Positions 1 through 10,465 of a stretch of 64,000 nt of DNA are shown here, piece after piece; position 1 is the first letter of the stretch, and the number at the start of each line of letters is the position of its first letter. This DNA is from an uncultured Thermomicrobium sp. (GTDB taxonomy: Bacteria > Chloroflexota > Chloroflexia > Thermomicrobiales > Thermomicrobiaceae), in the NCBI GenBank assembly GCA_938028665.1, contig CALIMB010000033.1, positions 1-64,000 of the forward strand. Reading direction: 5' to 3'. Below the pieces are notes generated by a model. That model was not told where the DNA came from, did not search any database, and worked only from the letters and a program-made list of their open reading frames with translations. The position numbers and the translations under genes were made by a program.

Positions 1-329
1 CCCGGTAGGTCAGCGCTAAAGAAGGCTGTGCCGTGTGTCAAGAGAACCTGTGTGGTGAAAATCGTGCTGTACCGTGATTTGGGTACGGTCTTCATCGACT
101 TTCTGTGCTAGCCGGCAACGGCGAAGCATAACGCTGCTGAAGTAGGCCACGTGAGCCCGAATCGCTCGCCGCCGCAACGTGGTCCTTTGCATCCAGAGCT
201 GGCGATCGATCCGGCCAGCAACGCGGATGACGAGACCCGGAAGCGGTTGTAATGGTAACGGTGCCTTGGGCTTGGCGATGTGCAGCTCAACCGGAGTTGG
301 ACAGAGCTGCAAGCAGGTGAGGATCTCTC

Positions 330-1106
330 TCAATGGCGCTTTGGGCATGGTCCTGAGCCAACGCTGAGCTGGCTTGCGGCTGCTCGATCAAGTATCCAGA
401 GAACGTCCCCCTGCACCCTTGCAAGGAGATGTGCAGGGATCTCCATTGGGGCAAGTGTATCCTCGAGAGCCCGTCGGATGGTTTGGGCCTTCTCAGATCC
501 GGTCACGAGAACCATGATGGAACGAGCAGCCTGCAATAGTACAGGTGTCATGGTAATGCGTGTCGCAGAAAGTTGCGGTACCGGATTGGCAACAACAAGT
601 CGCCGCATTTCTTCGAGAGCGGGAGTATGGGGAAACAGCGATGCAATGTGGCCGTCCTGACCCATCCCCAGGAGTATAAGATCGAAGTGGGGAACCTCAT
701 CCTCTGACATCTCAAAGACAGCGCGTATCGTTGCCTCGTAAGCAGCAGCAGCCTCTTCTGGCTCCAGTTCCGTCAGAACTCGATGGATGTGGTCAGGCGG
801 CACGGGGAGAGTTGCAAGGAGAGTTTCCGCTGCTAATCGATAGTTACTCTCCTCATGCTCTGGAGGAACCATTCGCTCGTCACCCCAGAACCACTCGACA
901 TGTTCCCAGGCTACTGCATCGCGGTACGGAGGGTGTGCTAGGAGTTCATAGAGTAGTCGGGGGGTACGGCCACCAGCAAGTGCGATGCTTGCCCAACCTC
1001 GCTCTCGGATTGCTGCGGCCAACGTGGCAGTAAGGAGAGACGCAGCTCGTTCCGCGGCGCACCGCTCATCGCGGAGGATTTCGAGGCGGCAGGTCATCTC
1101 GTTCAT
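330..1106 (-). CDS. pgl: 6-phosphogluconolactonase
   Basis: ORF 330..1193 trimmed to internal ATG (MNEMTCRLEILRDE); SIALAGGRTPRLLYELL, WFWGDERMVPPEHEESNYRLA, DLILLGMGQDGHIASLFPH motifs typical of 6PGL; follows opcA. Confidence 0.93.
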   Translation of the reverse strand: MNEMTCRLEILRDERCAAERAASLLTATLAAAIRERGWASIALAGGRTPRLLYELLAHPPYRDAVAWEHVEWFWGDERMVPPEHEESNYRLAAETLLATLPVPPDHIHRVLTELEPEEAAAAYEATIRAVFEMSEDEVPHFDLILLGMGQDGHIASLFPHTPALEEMRRLVVANPVPQLSATRITMTPVLLQAARSIMVLVTGSEKAQTIRRALEDTLAPMEIPAHLLARVQGDVLWILDRAAASQLSVGSGPCPKRH

Positions 1107-2262
1107 GCTCCTTGAGTCGTTCCAGCTTGCGATACTCCACCGCCAGTCCTGTTGCTTCATCAAGGGCATGCTCATACAGCCAGTCAGGTGCAACTTCTTG
1201 CAACTCGTTCAGGAGGAGACGCTGCAAATCGAGGAGATGGTGGTGGAAAGCATGTTCTAAGACACAGTGATTTCGGTCGTGAACACGCAGTCGTAAGGTG
1301 GCTCGACCGCGTCCGCTCAGGTCGATGGAGAAGGAGGCGGTTTCAGCGTTGTGCTCGGCGGCAAAGCGAATACGGAGCAATTGTCCATGAAACAGCTCCT
1401 CGCTCGGCTCGGGTGCGATCGTCCAGCGGAGACGTCGGTTCCCAGAGGCAGTGAGATCCAGGTGTAAACCGTTGTCAAGAAGTTCCAAAGAGGCGAGACG
1501 CCAGCCAAGGCGACTCGCCATCCAGCCTAGGTAGAGAAGAGCTTGTGTGGGGTTGGGTGTGGAATGCTGGGGGAGATATCCGTAGCGGAGGTCCACACGA
1601 GTGATAGCCTCAAGAGCCCAACGGCAGTGGGGAATCTCGAACATCCGGGCAGTCGTTTCCAGCCAGGGGCCGAGACGTCCCCAATTGAGGTCAGAGACTG
1701 CGGTGCTGCGTGTCACCTGTTGGACAAGACGGCGCGTTGCGATGATATCAGCGATCGGATGATGGCTTTCCAGCGAGTCGAAGATGAGGCGATCAACAGT
1801 ACGGGCGACGGCGACGAAGCGCCGATCATGACAGGGCAGGGGTCCCAACCACCAGAGGAAGGCCGGAAGATCGGGAAGTGCCAGGGGGATCAGGAGGCTG
1901 GGAAGGAGTTCCAGCCCATCACTTGGGAGGGTTATCGTGATCTGCTCGTAACAGGGAGCGTACCGCTCAGCGATCCCAAGATTGCATTGGATGCTGACTT
2001 GTGGCTCGTCCAGTCGTTCTTGTCGAGTCGCCACAAGGAGGACCACACGAGAAGGATGATGCATTGAGAGTCGACTGATGAGGTCACGGGCAGTCTCAGC
2101 CCGAGAGGTATCCGGGGCATAGACGAAGAGAGTGAGAACACTCGTCCGACTGAGGGCCAGCTCGTGACGGCGATCGGGCATCGCGGCAGACTGCCAAAGA
2201 CGCGCCAGCTCGCGCTCAATAACTTCGATGTCAAAGGGGAGTGCTGATGGCAGCGAGCTCAC
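1066..2262 (-). CDS. opcA: glucose-6-phosphate dehydrogenase assembly protein OpcA
   Basis: ORF 1066..2475 trimmed to a GTG at 2262 preceded by GGAGG; OpcA-like sequence and position between zwf and pgl. Confidence 0.85.
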   Translation of the reverse strand: MSSLPSALPFDIEVIERELARLWQSAAMPDRRHELALSRTSVLTLFVYAPDTSRAETARDLISRLSMHHPSRVVLLVATRQERLDEPQVSIQCNLGIAERYAPCYEQITITLPSDGLELLPSLLIPLALPDLPAFLWWLGPLPCHDRRFVAVARTVDRLIFDSLESHHPIADIIATRRLVQQVTRSTAVSDLNWGRLGPWLETTARMFEIPHCRWALEAITRVDLRYGYLPQHSTPNPTQALLYLGWMASRLGWRLASLELLDNGLHLDLTASGNRRLRWTIAPEPSEELFHGQLLRIRFAAEHNAETASFSIDLSGRGRATLRLRVHDRNHCVLEHAFHHHLLDLQRLLLNELQEVAPDWLYEHALDEATGLAVEYRKLERLKEHERDDLPPRNPPR

Positions 2263-2287
2263 AGCATACCTCCGGTCCGCGTCGCGC

Positions 2288-3832
2288 TCATGGGCGACGC
2301 CAGCGTCGTCCGTCGCGAGCGATGAACTGTTCTGCCTCTGGTGGTCCCCACGTCCCGGCATCGTAGTTGGGGAACTCTGGTGGGGGTGATTCGGCCCAGC
2401 CGCGGAGGATCTGGGTAATTGGAACCCATGCTGCTTCAGTCTCATCACGGCGCGTGAAGAGGGTTGAATCACCAAGCATGCAGTCCAGCAGGAGTCGTTC
2501 GTAGGCGTCGGGAGACTGCACCAGGAACGAGGTTCCGTAGAGGAAGCCCATGGTTACGGTGCGTAGGCGAATGCGTGGTCCTGGTAGCTTGGCGGCGATG
2601 TTCAAGGATACTCCTTCATCCGGCTGAATGCGGATAACAAGCCAGTTCGGATCGACACCAGCTGTAGCCATCCCCTTGAAGAGGGGGTGTGGCACCCGCT
2701 TGAACTGAATGGCGATCTCGGTCACGCGCCGTGGGAGACGCTTACCGGTCCGCAGGTAGAAGGGCACATCGGCCCAGCGCCAGTTGTCGATAAAGAGTTT
2801 CAAGGCGACATATGTCTCGGTAAGGGAATTTGGCGCGACGCGTGGTTCCTCGCGGTACCCGGAAACCGGTCGGCCGCCGATAAAGCCGGGACCGTACTGC
2901 CCACGAACGGTGAGCTCGTGAACGTCTTCCGGGCGGATCGGTCGGAGAGCGCGCAGCGCCTTGACTTTCTCATCTCGCACGGGGTCGGCCTCAAAGGCGA
3001 TCGGGGGTTCCATAGCAATGACACTCAGAAGCTGAAGCAAGTGGTTCTGGACCATATCGCGCAGTGCCCCGGCGCGGTCGTAGTAGCCACCGCGGCCCTC
3101 GATCCCGATCGTCTCAGCGACCGTGATCTGCACGTGATCGATGTAATTGCGATTCCAAATTGGCTCAAAGATGCCATTAGCGAAGCGGAGTGCAAGAATA
3201 TTTTGCACGGTTTCCTTACCCAAATAATGGTCAATCCGGTAGAGTTGTTCCTCACGGAAGTATCGGAGAAGGTGGTTGTTGAGTGTGATCGCGCTCTCGA
3301 GGTCATGGCCGAAGGGCTTTTCGACAATCAACCGAACCCAGCTTCCTGACCGGCTTGGTTGGGCTAGGTTGCTTTCCCCAAGGAATTGTGTGATCGTCTC
3401 GTAGGCGTCGGGCGGGGTTGCGAGGTAGAAAATGCGGTTTCCAGCAGTGGCCCGCTCCCGATCGATCCGCTCCAGGACCTCTCCGAGTTTCGGGTAGGCC
3501 GAACCATCCGTGAAATCGGCAGTGAAATAGAAGAGGCCTTGGGCGAACGTGTCCCACACATCCGGGTCGATCGGTTGTCGCCGCGAGAACCGCTCGACTG
3601 CTGCGCGCATTTCTTGGCGAAACTCGTCGTCGGTCAGCGAGCGGCGGGCATACCCGACAATACTAAACCCCGGCGGTAAGAGGCCATCATAGGCCAGGTT
3701 GTACAGTGCCGGAATTAACTTCCGACGGGTGAGGTCACCCGATGCACCGAAGATGACCATGATGCAGGGGTCGGGTAATCGTTCGAAACGGAGGCCCTCG
3801 CGGAGTGGATTTTGCAGTGTCGCTGTAGTCAT
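2288..3832 (-). CDS. zwf: glucose-6-phosphate 1-dehydrogenase
   Basis: IFGASGDLTRRKLIPALYNL and RIDHYLGKETVQNILALRFAN motifs, 514 aa. Confidence 0.97.
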   Translation of the reverse strand: MTTATLQNPLREGLRFERLPDPCIMVIFGASGDLTRRKLIPALYNLAYDGLLPPGFSIVGYARRSLTDDEFRQEMRAAVERFSRRQPIDPDVWDTFAQGLFYFTADFTDGSAYPKLGEVLERIDRERATAGNRIFYLATPPDAYETITQFLGESNLAQPSRSGSWVRLIVEKPFGHDLESAITLNNHLLRYFREEQLYRIDHYLGKETVQNILALRFANGIFEPIWNRNYIDHVQITVAETIGIEGRGGYYDRAGALRDMVQNHLLQLLSVIAMEPPIAFEADPVRDEKVKALRALRPIRPEDVHELTVRGQYGPGFIGGRPVSGYREEPRVAPNSLTETYVALKLFIDNWRWADVPFYLRTGKRLPRRVTEIAIQFKRVPHPLFKGMATAGVDPNWLVIRIQPDEGVSLNIAAKLPGPRIRLRTVTMGFLYGTSFLVQSPDAYERLLLDCMLGDSTLFTRRDETEAAWVPITQILRGWAESPPPEFPNYDAGTWGPPEAEQFIARDGRRWRRP

Positions 3833-4752
3833 GGGCTTGCTCCAGTCGTTTTGTGTTCAGCGGTCTTGACCGCGTGCCCCCCGAATTCGCGACGTAAAGC
3901 GGCAACGACTTTGGCGGCGAACGAATCTTCCTGACGTGATCGGAAGCGCAACTGTAGCGAGAGTGTAATCACCGGTGCCGGCACATCTTCCTCAATAGCA
4001 GTCAAAACAGTCCAGCGACCCTCTCCAGAATCTTCGACATACCCGCGGATCGTCGAGAGTTGAGGGTCGTGGCGGAAGGCGCGCTCGGCTAACTCGAGAA
4101 GCCAGGAGCGAATGACGCTTCCGCGATTCCAGAGGGCAGCAAGTTCGGCCAAGTCGTAGCGATATGGCGAGTGCTCCAGAATCTCAAACCCCTCGGCATA
4201 TGCCTGCATCAGTCCATACTCGATACCATTATGGACCATCTTAGCGAAGTGCCCCGCCCCAGCAGGCCCGAGATACCGGTAGCCGTTCTCTGGGGCGAGC
4301 GTTGCCAGTACCGGTTCAAGGTAGCGAAAGGCTGACTCATCTCCTCCAACCATCAGGCAGTAGCCATACTCCAGGCCCCAAATGCCTCCACTGGTACCCA
4401 CATCGAGGAAACGGATACCGCGATCTTGCAGAAACTGTGAACGCCGGACAGAGTCTTTCCAATAGGCGTTTCCGCCGTCAACAAGAATGTCGCCAGGGTC
4501 CAATAGATTGGCAAAATGTTGGAGCATATGCTCTGTCACTTCCCCCGCAGGAAGCATCAGCCAGACGACGCGCGGTGAAGAAAGGGCGCGAACTGTGTCT
4601 TCTGCCGAATACGCCCCAACAGCTCCTTCACGCTCAAGAAGTTGGATCGGCTCGGGGCTGCGATTGTGAACCACAACACGATGGCCTCCGCGTAACAAGC
4701 GTCGGGCCATGTTGCTGCCCATGCGGCCCAAGCCGACAATCGCCAGTTCCAT
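3829..4752 (-). CDS. gnd: 6-phosphogluconate dehydrogenase (decarboxylating), YqeC/GndA type
   Basis: MELAIVGLGRMGSNMARRLLRGGHRVVVHNR Rossmann start, LVDGGNAYWKDS and GPAGAGHFAKMVHNGIEYG motifs. Confidence 0.93.
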   Translation of the reverse strand: MELAIVGLGRMGSNMARRLLRGGHRVVVHNRSPEPIQLLEREGAVGAYSAEDTVRALSSPRVVWLMLPAGEVTEHMLQHFANLLDPGDILVDGGNAYWKDSVRRSQFLQDRGIRFLDVGTSGGIWGLEYGYCLMVGGDESAFRYLEPVLATLAPENGYRYLGPAGAGHFAKMVHNGIEYGLMQAYAEGFEILEHSPYRYDLAELAALWNRGSVIRSWLLELAERAFRHDPQLSTIRGYVEDSGEGRWTVLTAIEEDVPAPVITLSLQLRFRSRQEDSFAAKVVAALRREFGGHAVKTAEHKTTGASP

Positions 4753-4774
4753 CGTTGGTTCCTCCATTTGCTCC

Positions 4775-7603
4775 TTAATGCGGCACGGTAACCACGAGCT
4801 GCTGCTCTAAATGCTCCAGCGCGACCACCGTGTCTCCCCGCAGTGTGATCTGGAGGACGGGACGTCGCCGTGCCAGCAATGCCTCGAAGTCTCCGTCGGC
4901 TTGTGCGAAGAAGAGCGTGCGGAACGTGTATGGCCGATCCGGAATCGGTGCATCAGTGCCCGGTTCGGCTACCAGTTGCAAGAACACACCGGTCTCTGGT
5001 CCACCCTTATAGAGTTGGCCGATCGAATGCAAGTAACGTGGGCCAATACCGAGCGTCGTGGCGATCCGGAATCGCTCAGCCAAAAGCTGCCGAATTGCAT
5101 TCAACCGCTCAAGGACATGGGGTGTTGGATCAACGAAGGCAAGCAACGCAAGATAACTTGAGCTCCTGATATGGGCAAAAAGCTCACGGAGCGCTCCACG
5201 GAGATCGGATGCGCTGGTGCCAGTCAGAGCGAGCGGCCCATCAACAAGCGAAACGGGTGGCCGGACGAGCTCGCCGGTGCGGCAATAGCCGTCCAAGAGT
5301 GCGGAGGTGCGCTCCTTGGTGGCGCGAACATCAGGTTCGTCGAAGGGATCGACCCCCAGTACCCGTCCTGCGATTGCCGTCGCAAACTCCCAGCGCAGCA
5401 TCTCTGAGCCGAGTTCCCAGAGGTTCCAGAGTTGGGTGCGCAAAACAGGATGCCCGAGAGTCTCCGCCGCCTTCAAGAGTGCCTCGACCGGTTGATACGG
5501 TTGAAGAGCGAGATCGATCCCAATCAACACGCGGTCGGTTCCGTAGTGTTCGGGAGCCAGGTGCGGCTCATGCACGATGGGGACAAGTCCCGTTCCCTGC
5601 TTGCCCGTACTTTCAGCCAGAAGTTGCTCAAGCCAGTCACCGAACGGTGCAACGGCCGGCTCAAGTAGGAAAGTCACCTTGTCACGTCCGAGCTGGGCTA
5701 GCGTCGCGAGCGCGGCGCCCAGCCACAAGCCGGGATTGTCAACGTTTGAGCGTTTCAGGCGTTCAACCATGGCCGGCAGACGATCCAAGAGTGCCTCAAT
5801 GGGGAGGCCGATGACTGCTGCGGGAACGAGTCCAAAGAAGGACAGCGCGCTGTAACGGCCGCCGATGTCGGGGAAATTCAGGAAGATCCGCCAGACATTG
5901 TGGCTACGGCCCCATGCTTCGAGCGGTGTGCCGGGGTCAGTGATGACGATCACGTGTTGTCCAGCACGGTCACCCAGTTCGTGTTCGAGTTCATTGAACC
6001 AGTAGGCTGCCAGACTCGCTGTCTCGATCGTCGTGCCGGACTTTGAACTTACGATGAGAAGGGTGCGGGTGAGATCGAGCTGAGTACGATACCGCGTGAT
6101 CGTATCTGGATGGGTAGTGTCGAGGACAACCAATTCGGGATGCTCGACATCGTTACCGAGCACTCGTTGAAACACCTCTGGTGCGAGGCTACTTCCACCC
6201 ATACCAAGTAGGAGTGCGTGCGAGAACTTGCGTGCCCGCACCGCTTCGCGCAGGGCAATGAGTTGTGGAAGATGGTCGCGCATGCGTTCGTGGATGGTCA
6301 ACCAACCGAGACGCTGCTCGATTGCCCGCTGTCGATCAGGATCTTCAGACCACAGTCGCGCCTCGCGTTGCCAGACTCGCTCGACCGCGTCAGCCGCGAG
6401 GAGCTCGGCGATGGTCCGGTCGATATCTGGAGCGTAAACGCCGAGCGAACTGCCGCGGCGCTCGCTAGCAAGGAGAAGGCTGCGGCGCCGCTCAGCAATG
6501 CGGCGCAGCACGCTGTTATAGGACTCTTGGAAGAGGCGTACTCCTTCGCGCTGCAGGTGTGTCGTAACTTCCTCATAGGAAATGCCGAGTTCGGCAAGCT
6601 GCTGCAAAACTTGTTCGGCCTGGTTGATGCCCTCTTCCACGGTGTTCGGACGAGGCTGACCATGATCGCGATAGGCCTCCACCGTGACTGGTGCCATCGT
6701 CTGTACGGTATAAGGGCCGATGAGGTGTTCAACGTACATGACGTCGCTATAGGCGGGATTCTTGGTACTTGTGCTTGCCCACAGTGGACGCTGAATCTGA
6801 GCACCGTACTTCCGCAGTCGGGCGAATCGTTCACCCTCTAGGAAGACTCCCTTGAAGCGCTGGTAAGCAAGCTTGGCGTTGGCAATGGCAGCCTTTCCCT
6901 TGAGTGACTCAATGAGAGTGCGCTGCTCCGCATCTTGTGTGCCAGCAAGAAGCGCATCGAGTCGCTGGTCCACCTCGGTGTCGACGCGAGAGACAAAGAA
7001 ACTCGCGACCGAAGCGATCCGGTCGACAGCCAGGCCTTGGGAGAGGCGTCGCTCGATACCGCAAAGATAGGCCTCCATAACCTGCTCATAGTTTTGTAGC
7101 GAAAAGAGAAGTGTGACGTTTACGTTGACGCCATCGGCGATCAACTGCTCGATCGCCGGGATTCCGGCTGGCGTGCCCGGCACCTTGATCATAGCGTTGG
7201 GTCGATCAATTTTGGCGAAGAGTCGCCGTGCTTCGGCGATCGTGCGTTCGGTGTCATCAGCCAGTGCTGGCGGGAGTTCGAGTGAGACGAAGCCGTCTTG
7301 TCCCCCAGAGGCTTCGTAGACGAGCAGAAGCAGATCGCAGGCCTTCTGGACATCGTGGACAGCAAGGTCTTCGAAGATTGTTTCGTCGGATAGTCCACGT
7401 GCCGCCAGCTCTGCGATCTCCTCGTCGTATTCGTGCGTGCTGCCGATCGCTTTGTCGAAGATCGTGGGGTTGGAGGTCACACCACGAAGACCGTCATCCT
7501 CGATGAGGCGTGCGAGTTCCCCAGAGGTGATCAAGGGACGACTCAGAAAGTCGAGCCAGAAGCTCTGCCCAAACGCTGCAAGTTGACGAAGCGGATTACT
7601 CAT
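4775..7603 (-). CDS. bifunctional transaldolase / glucose-6-phosphate isomerase (TalPgi fusion)
   Basis: 942 aa; N-terminal half transaldolase (RGVTSNPTIFDKAI, NAMIKVPGTPAGIPAIEQLI), C-terminal half PGI (LLIVSSKSGTTIETASL, GGRYSALSFFGLVPAAV). Confidence 0.93.
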   Translation of the reverse strand: MSNPLRQLAAFGQSFWLDFLSRPLITSGELARLIEDDGLRGVTSNPTIFDKAIGSTHEYDEEIAELAARGLSDETIFEDLAVHDVQKACDLLLLVYEASGGQDGFVSLELPPALADDTERTIAEARRLFAKIDRPNAMIKVPGTPAGIPAIEQLIADGVNVNVTLLFSLQNYEQVMEAYLCGIERRLSQGLAVDRIASVASFFVSRVDTEVDQRLDALLAGTQDAEQRTLIESLKGKAAIANAKLAYQRFKGVFLEGERFARLRKYGAQIQRPLWASTSTKNPAYSDVMYVEHLIGPYTVQTMAPVTVEAYRDHGQPRPNTVEEGINQAEQVLQQLAELGISYEEVTTHLQREGVRLFQESYNSVLRRIAERRRSLLLASERRGSSLGVYAPDIDRTIAELLAADAVERVWQREARLWSEDPDRQRAIEQRLGWLTIHERMRDHLPQLIALREAVRARKFSHALLLGMGGSSLAPEVFQRVLGNDVEHPELVVLDTTHPDTITRYRTQLDLTRTLLIVSSKSGTTIETASLAAYWFNELEHELGDRAGQHVIVITDPGTPLEAWGRSHNVWRIFLNFPDIGGRYSALSFFGLVPAAVIGLPIEALLDRLPAMVERLKRSNVDNPGLWLGAALATLAQLGRDKVTFLLEPAVAPFGDWLEQLLAESTGKQGTGLVPIVHEPHLAPEHYGTDRVLIGIDLALQPYQPVEALLKAAETLGHPVLRTQLWNLWELGSEMLRWEFATAIAGRVLGVDPFDEPDVRATKERTSALLDGYCRTGELVRPPVSLVDGPLALTGTSASDLRGALRELFAHIRSSSYLALLAFVDPTPHVLERLNAIRQLLAERFRIATTLGIGPRYLHSIGQLYKGGPETGVFLQLVAEPGTDAPIPDRPYTFRTLFFAQADGDFEALLARRRPVLQITLRGDTVVALEHLEQQLVVTVPH

Positions 7604-7708
7604 CTTGATACCCTCCGGATTCGGGTTATCCCGAACGGATCAGCCGGTGGGCCTAGACGGAACCGGCTCTCAATCTTATCGCACCGGGCTCGGTCTCTCC
7701 GGTCAGCA

Positions 7709-8230
7709 TCAACAGCGAGGAAGAGCGGTGTGGGGAACAACCTCGACAACAGGGAGTTCTTCGGCATGAGCAAGCGCGAAGGCGATCTCAGCGTCATAGT
7801 CAAAGATCCGGAGAAGCCGGAGCAGTGGTCGCATCGGACGAGGCGGGCCGCAGCGGCGAGAGTACATTGCCATCTGCTCCATGAGGGCGCGGCGCTGTGC
7901 TGGATTGAGGACGACTTGGGCGCGTGCGCGCCAGCACTGGTGCCCATATCGCACGATGACCTCGGGGTTGGCCAGGATGTTGCGATACCAATCAGCGCGA
8001 ATCCCAGACAGGCCGGCGAAGAGAATAAAGCGGTCGTCTACTCTCATGGCGCTGAGCGCAGTGCGCCGAGGTAGATTTGTCTTCCGGCCAATCGTGGTGA
8101 GTAGGACAACACAGCGCCAGGCAAGGAGGGAAGCAAGCGGACCACGATAGAGGTGGGCAGGCAGTTTGAGCAGTAGGCGTTGGAGCCCCCGTGGGCGGAT
8201 GCGGACTAGCGTCGGCCGCTGCTCGGTCAT
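7709..8230 (-). CDS. nitroreductase/deazaflavin-dependent (DUF385) family protein
   Basis: LLTTIGRKTNLPRRTALSAMRVDDRFILFAGLSGIRADWYRNILANPEVIVRYG pattern of F420-type DUF385 proteins. Confidence 0.75.
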   Translation of the reverse strand: MTEQRPTLVRIRPRGLQRLLLKLPAHLYRGPLASLLAWRCVVLLTTIGRKTNLPRRTALSAMRVDDRFILFAGLSGIRADWYRNILANPEVIVRYGHQCWRARAQVVLNPAQRRALMEQMAMYSRRCGPPRPMRPLLRLLRIFDYDAEIAFALAHAEELPVVEVVPHTALPRC

Positions 8231-10206
8231 CAGTTACCCCTTTCCGCCTCGTCCTGTGCGACCGTTTCAGTACGTATTGCTGATCCGAGGACAATAAGTT
8301 CGTCCACTGCTGCCGGATTCTCAAGGGCTGAGAGGTCGCCAAGATCGAGGCCAAGGTAGGCTGCACGCACAAGGCGCCGCATAATCTTGGCATTTCGGGT
8401 CCGAGGGAGATCACGGACAAAGTGGACACGTTGCGGTCGCAGCGGCTTCCCAAGGTCGCGTGCGATGAGCTCCTGGATTTCTCGCGCAAGTTGTTCACTT
8501 GGCTCGTAGCCGCGTCGCAGAATACAGAAGACAACAAGCGCTTGGCCTTTAACGGGATCAGGGATGCCGATCGCAGCGGCCTCTTGGACGGCTGGATGCG
8601 CAACCGCCACTGATTCCACTTCCGCTGGTCCCAAGCGTTTGCCTGCGATCTTGAGCGTATCGTCGGATCGACCCAGGATGTACCAAAAACCACTCTCGTC
8701 AAGAAGTGCCCAATCACCATGCACCCACAGGTTCGGCCAGCGTGACCAGTAGGTCGCTTTGTACCGGTCCGGGTCGCGCCAGAAGCCGGCCGTCATACCG
8801 ACCCAAGGCTGACGAATCACAAGTTCACCAACTTGGCCACGGACTGAGCGACCGGACTCATCGACGATGTCGGCGGCCATCCCTGGTACCGGACCGGTGA
8901 AGGCACAGGGAGCCTGTGGCTCGATTGTGGTACAGCCAACGATGCCACCGCCGATTTCAGTACCACCGGAGTAATTGATGATGGGACGCAGCCGGCCGCC
9001 GACGGTCTCGAACAGCCACCACCAAGGAGTTGGGTTCCAGGGCTCGCCGGTCGAGCCGAAGACGCGCAAGCTGCTGAGGTCGTGCCACTTCTGGGGTGCT
9101 GCGTTGCGGGCCATGAGGGCGCGCACGACGGTTGGTGTCAGGCCGAGTACCGTGATTCGGTGCTGCGCGATCAGTTGCCACAGGCGGTCTCCTGTTGGCC
9201 AATCCGGTACTCCTTCGTAGAGAACAGCAGTTGCACCAAGCAGCAGAGTACCTTGGATAAGCCAGGGGCCCATCATCCAGCCGAGATCGGTGAGCCAGAG
9301 GACCCGATCATCGGTTTGAACGTCAAAGCAATAAGCGAGGTCATGTGCCGCCTTGATCGGAAAGCCCGCCTGGACATGGACAGTTCCCTTTGGACGGCCA
9401 GTGGTTCCTGAGGTGTAGATGAGCATGTACGGACTCGTCGCATCGGTCAGCGTTGGCGCTGTGCCCACCCTTACTCCTTCGAGTAGTTCGTGCCACCAGT
9501 GGTCACGGTTAGGCGACCAGGGGATCTCCGTACCAGTGCGCCGAACTACCAGGACGTGGCGTATAGTGGAGCAGTGGACCAGCGCGCGGTCGGCAATCTC
9601 CTTAAGCCGAACCAGCTGCCCGCGGCGGGGGAATGCGTCGGCTGTGACTAAGAGCGAGGCCTCGGCGTCCTGCAGGCGGGTGGCGACAGCTTCTGGGCCG
9701 AAACCAGAGAAGATTGGGACTGCGATTGCACCAAGCCAGCCAAGTGCGAGTGTGACCAAGGCGGTCTCCGGGAGCATCGGTAGGAAGATACCCACCCGAT
9801 CACCGGCGGTCACGCCAAGTTCTGCCAAGACTGTTGCCACTCGTGGGACGAGGGACGATAGATCGCGATAGGTGACGACCGCGAGCGTACCATCATCCCC
9901 TTCCCAGAGGAGGGCCGGACGATCCGATTGACCCCAGCGGGTGATGAGATCGGCGACGTGGTTGTACTGAGCGTCGGGGAAAAAGGTTGCCCAGGGGAAA
10001 CCACGCGACAGATCGAGTATGGTGCTTGGGGGGCGCTGCCAACGGATGCCGAGGTCGCGTACAGCCGCCTCCCAATACCAGGCTGGGTTTTCGGCTGCGC
10101 CGGCGCGGAGTTCGGCAAGAGTATGACAACCTGTATGCTCGAGGAAGCGACGCAGCCGGCTTCGCTCCAACTCCGAGGTGCTGGGTAGCCAGACGGGTCG
10201 GGTCAT
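8230..10206 (-). CDS. acetyl/acyl-CoA synthetase family AMP-dependent ligase
   Basis: YTSGTTGRPKGTVHV, NYSGGTEIGGG, GRSDDTLKIAGKRLGPAEVES motifs. Confidence 0.88.
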   Translation of the reverse strand: MTRPVWLPSTSELERSRLRRFLEHTGCHTLAELRAGAAENPAWYWEAAVRDLGIRWQRPPSTILDLSRGFPWATFFPDAQYNHVADLITRWGQSDRPALLWEGDDGTLAVVTYRDLSSLVPRVATVLAELGVTAGDRVGIFLPMLPETALVTLALGWLGAIAVPIFSGFGPEAVATRLQDAEASLLVTADAFPRRGQLVRLKEIADRALVHCSTIRHVLVVRRTGTEIPWSPNRDHWWHELLEGVRVGTAPTLTDATSPYMLIYTSGTTGRPKGTVHVQAGFPIKAAHDLAYCFDVQTDDRVLWLTDLGWMMGPWLIQGTLLLGATAVLYEGVPDWPTGDRLWQLIAQHRITVLGLTPTVVRALMARNAAPQKWHDLSSLRVFGSTGEPWNPTPWWWLFETVGGRLRPIINYSGGTEIGGGIVGCTTIEPQAPCAFTGPVPGMAADIVDESGRSVRGQVGELVIRQPWVGMTAGFWRDPDRYKATYWSRWPNLWVHGDWALLDESGFWYILGRSDDTLKIAGKRLGPAEVESVAVAHPAVQEAAAIGIPDPVKGQALVVFCILRRGYEPSEQLAREIQELIARDLGKPLRPQRVHFVRDLPRTRNAKIMRRLVRAAYLGLDLGDLSALENPAAVDELIVLGSAIRTETVAQDEAERGN

Positions 10207-10293
10207 CGATCATCCTCCCATCGGATCGCTTCAACATTTTCATAGTAGGATCCTTTGCCCCGGATGACTAGTCGTGTGATCGTCGGGTACCTC

Positions 10294-10323
10294 TTGACAA
10301 ACAAGAGAGCCATACCGTAGCCT
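10294..10323 (+). promoter_or_regulatory. candidate sigma-70-like promoter of sugar ABC operon
   Basis: Perfect TTGACA at 10294-10299 upstream of the SBP gene; -10 is weak (TAGCCT at about 18 nt spacing). Confidence 0.4.
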
Positions 10324-10465
10324 GACGGCAGAGTCGCGGCTGGTGAGGATGGGTGTACACGTTATTCCGAAGATTGTCCGGTATTTTGGACACCGAGGGA
10401 GACGGAGCCACCCATCACCAGGACTCGAGGTCGGAGGGACGCGGTACGAGGAGGAGGTCGGAACC

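Noticed and set aside
16-348. 110-aa minus-strand ORF at window start
   Set aside because: Begins inside pgl in another frame and has no recognisable motif.
7992-8720. 242-aa minus-strand ORF
   Set aside because: Out-of-frame shadow of the DUF385 and acyl-CoA synthetase genes.
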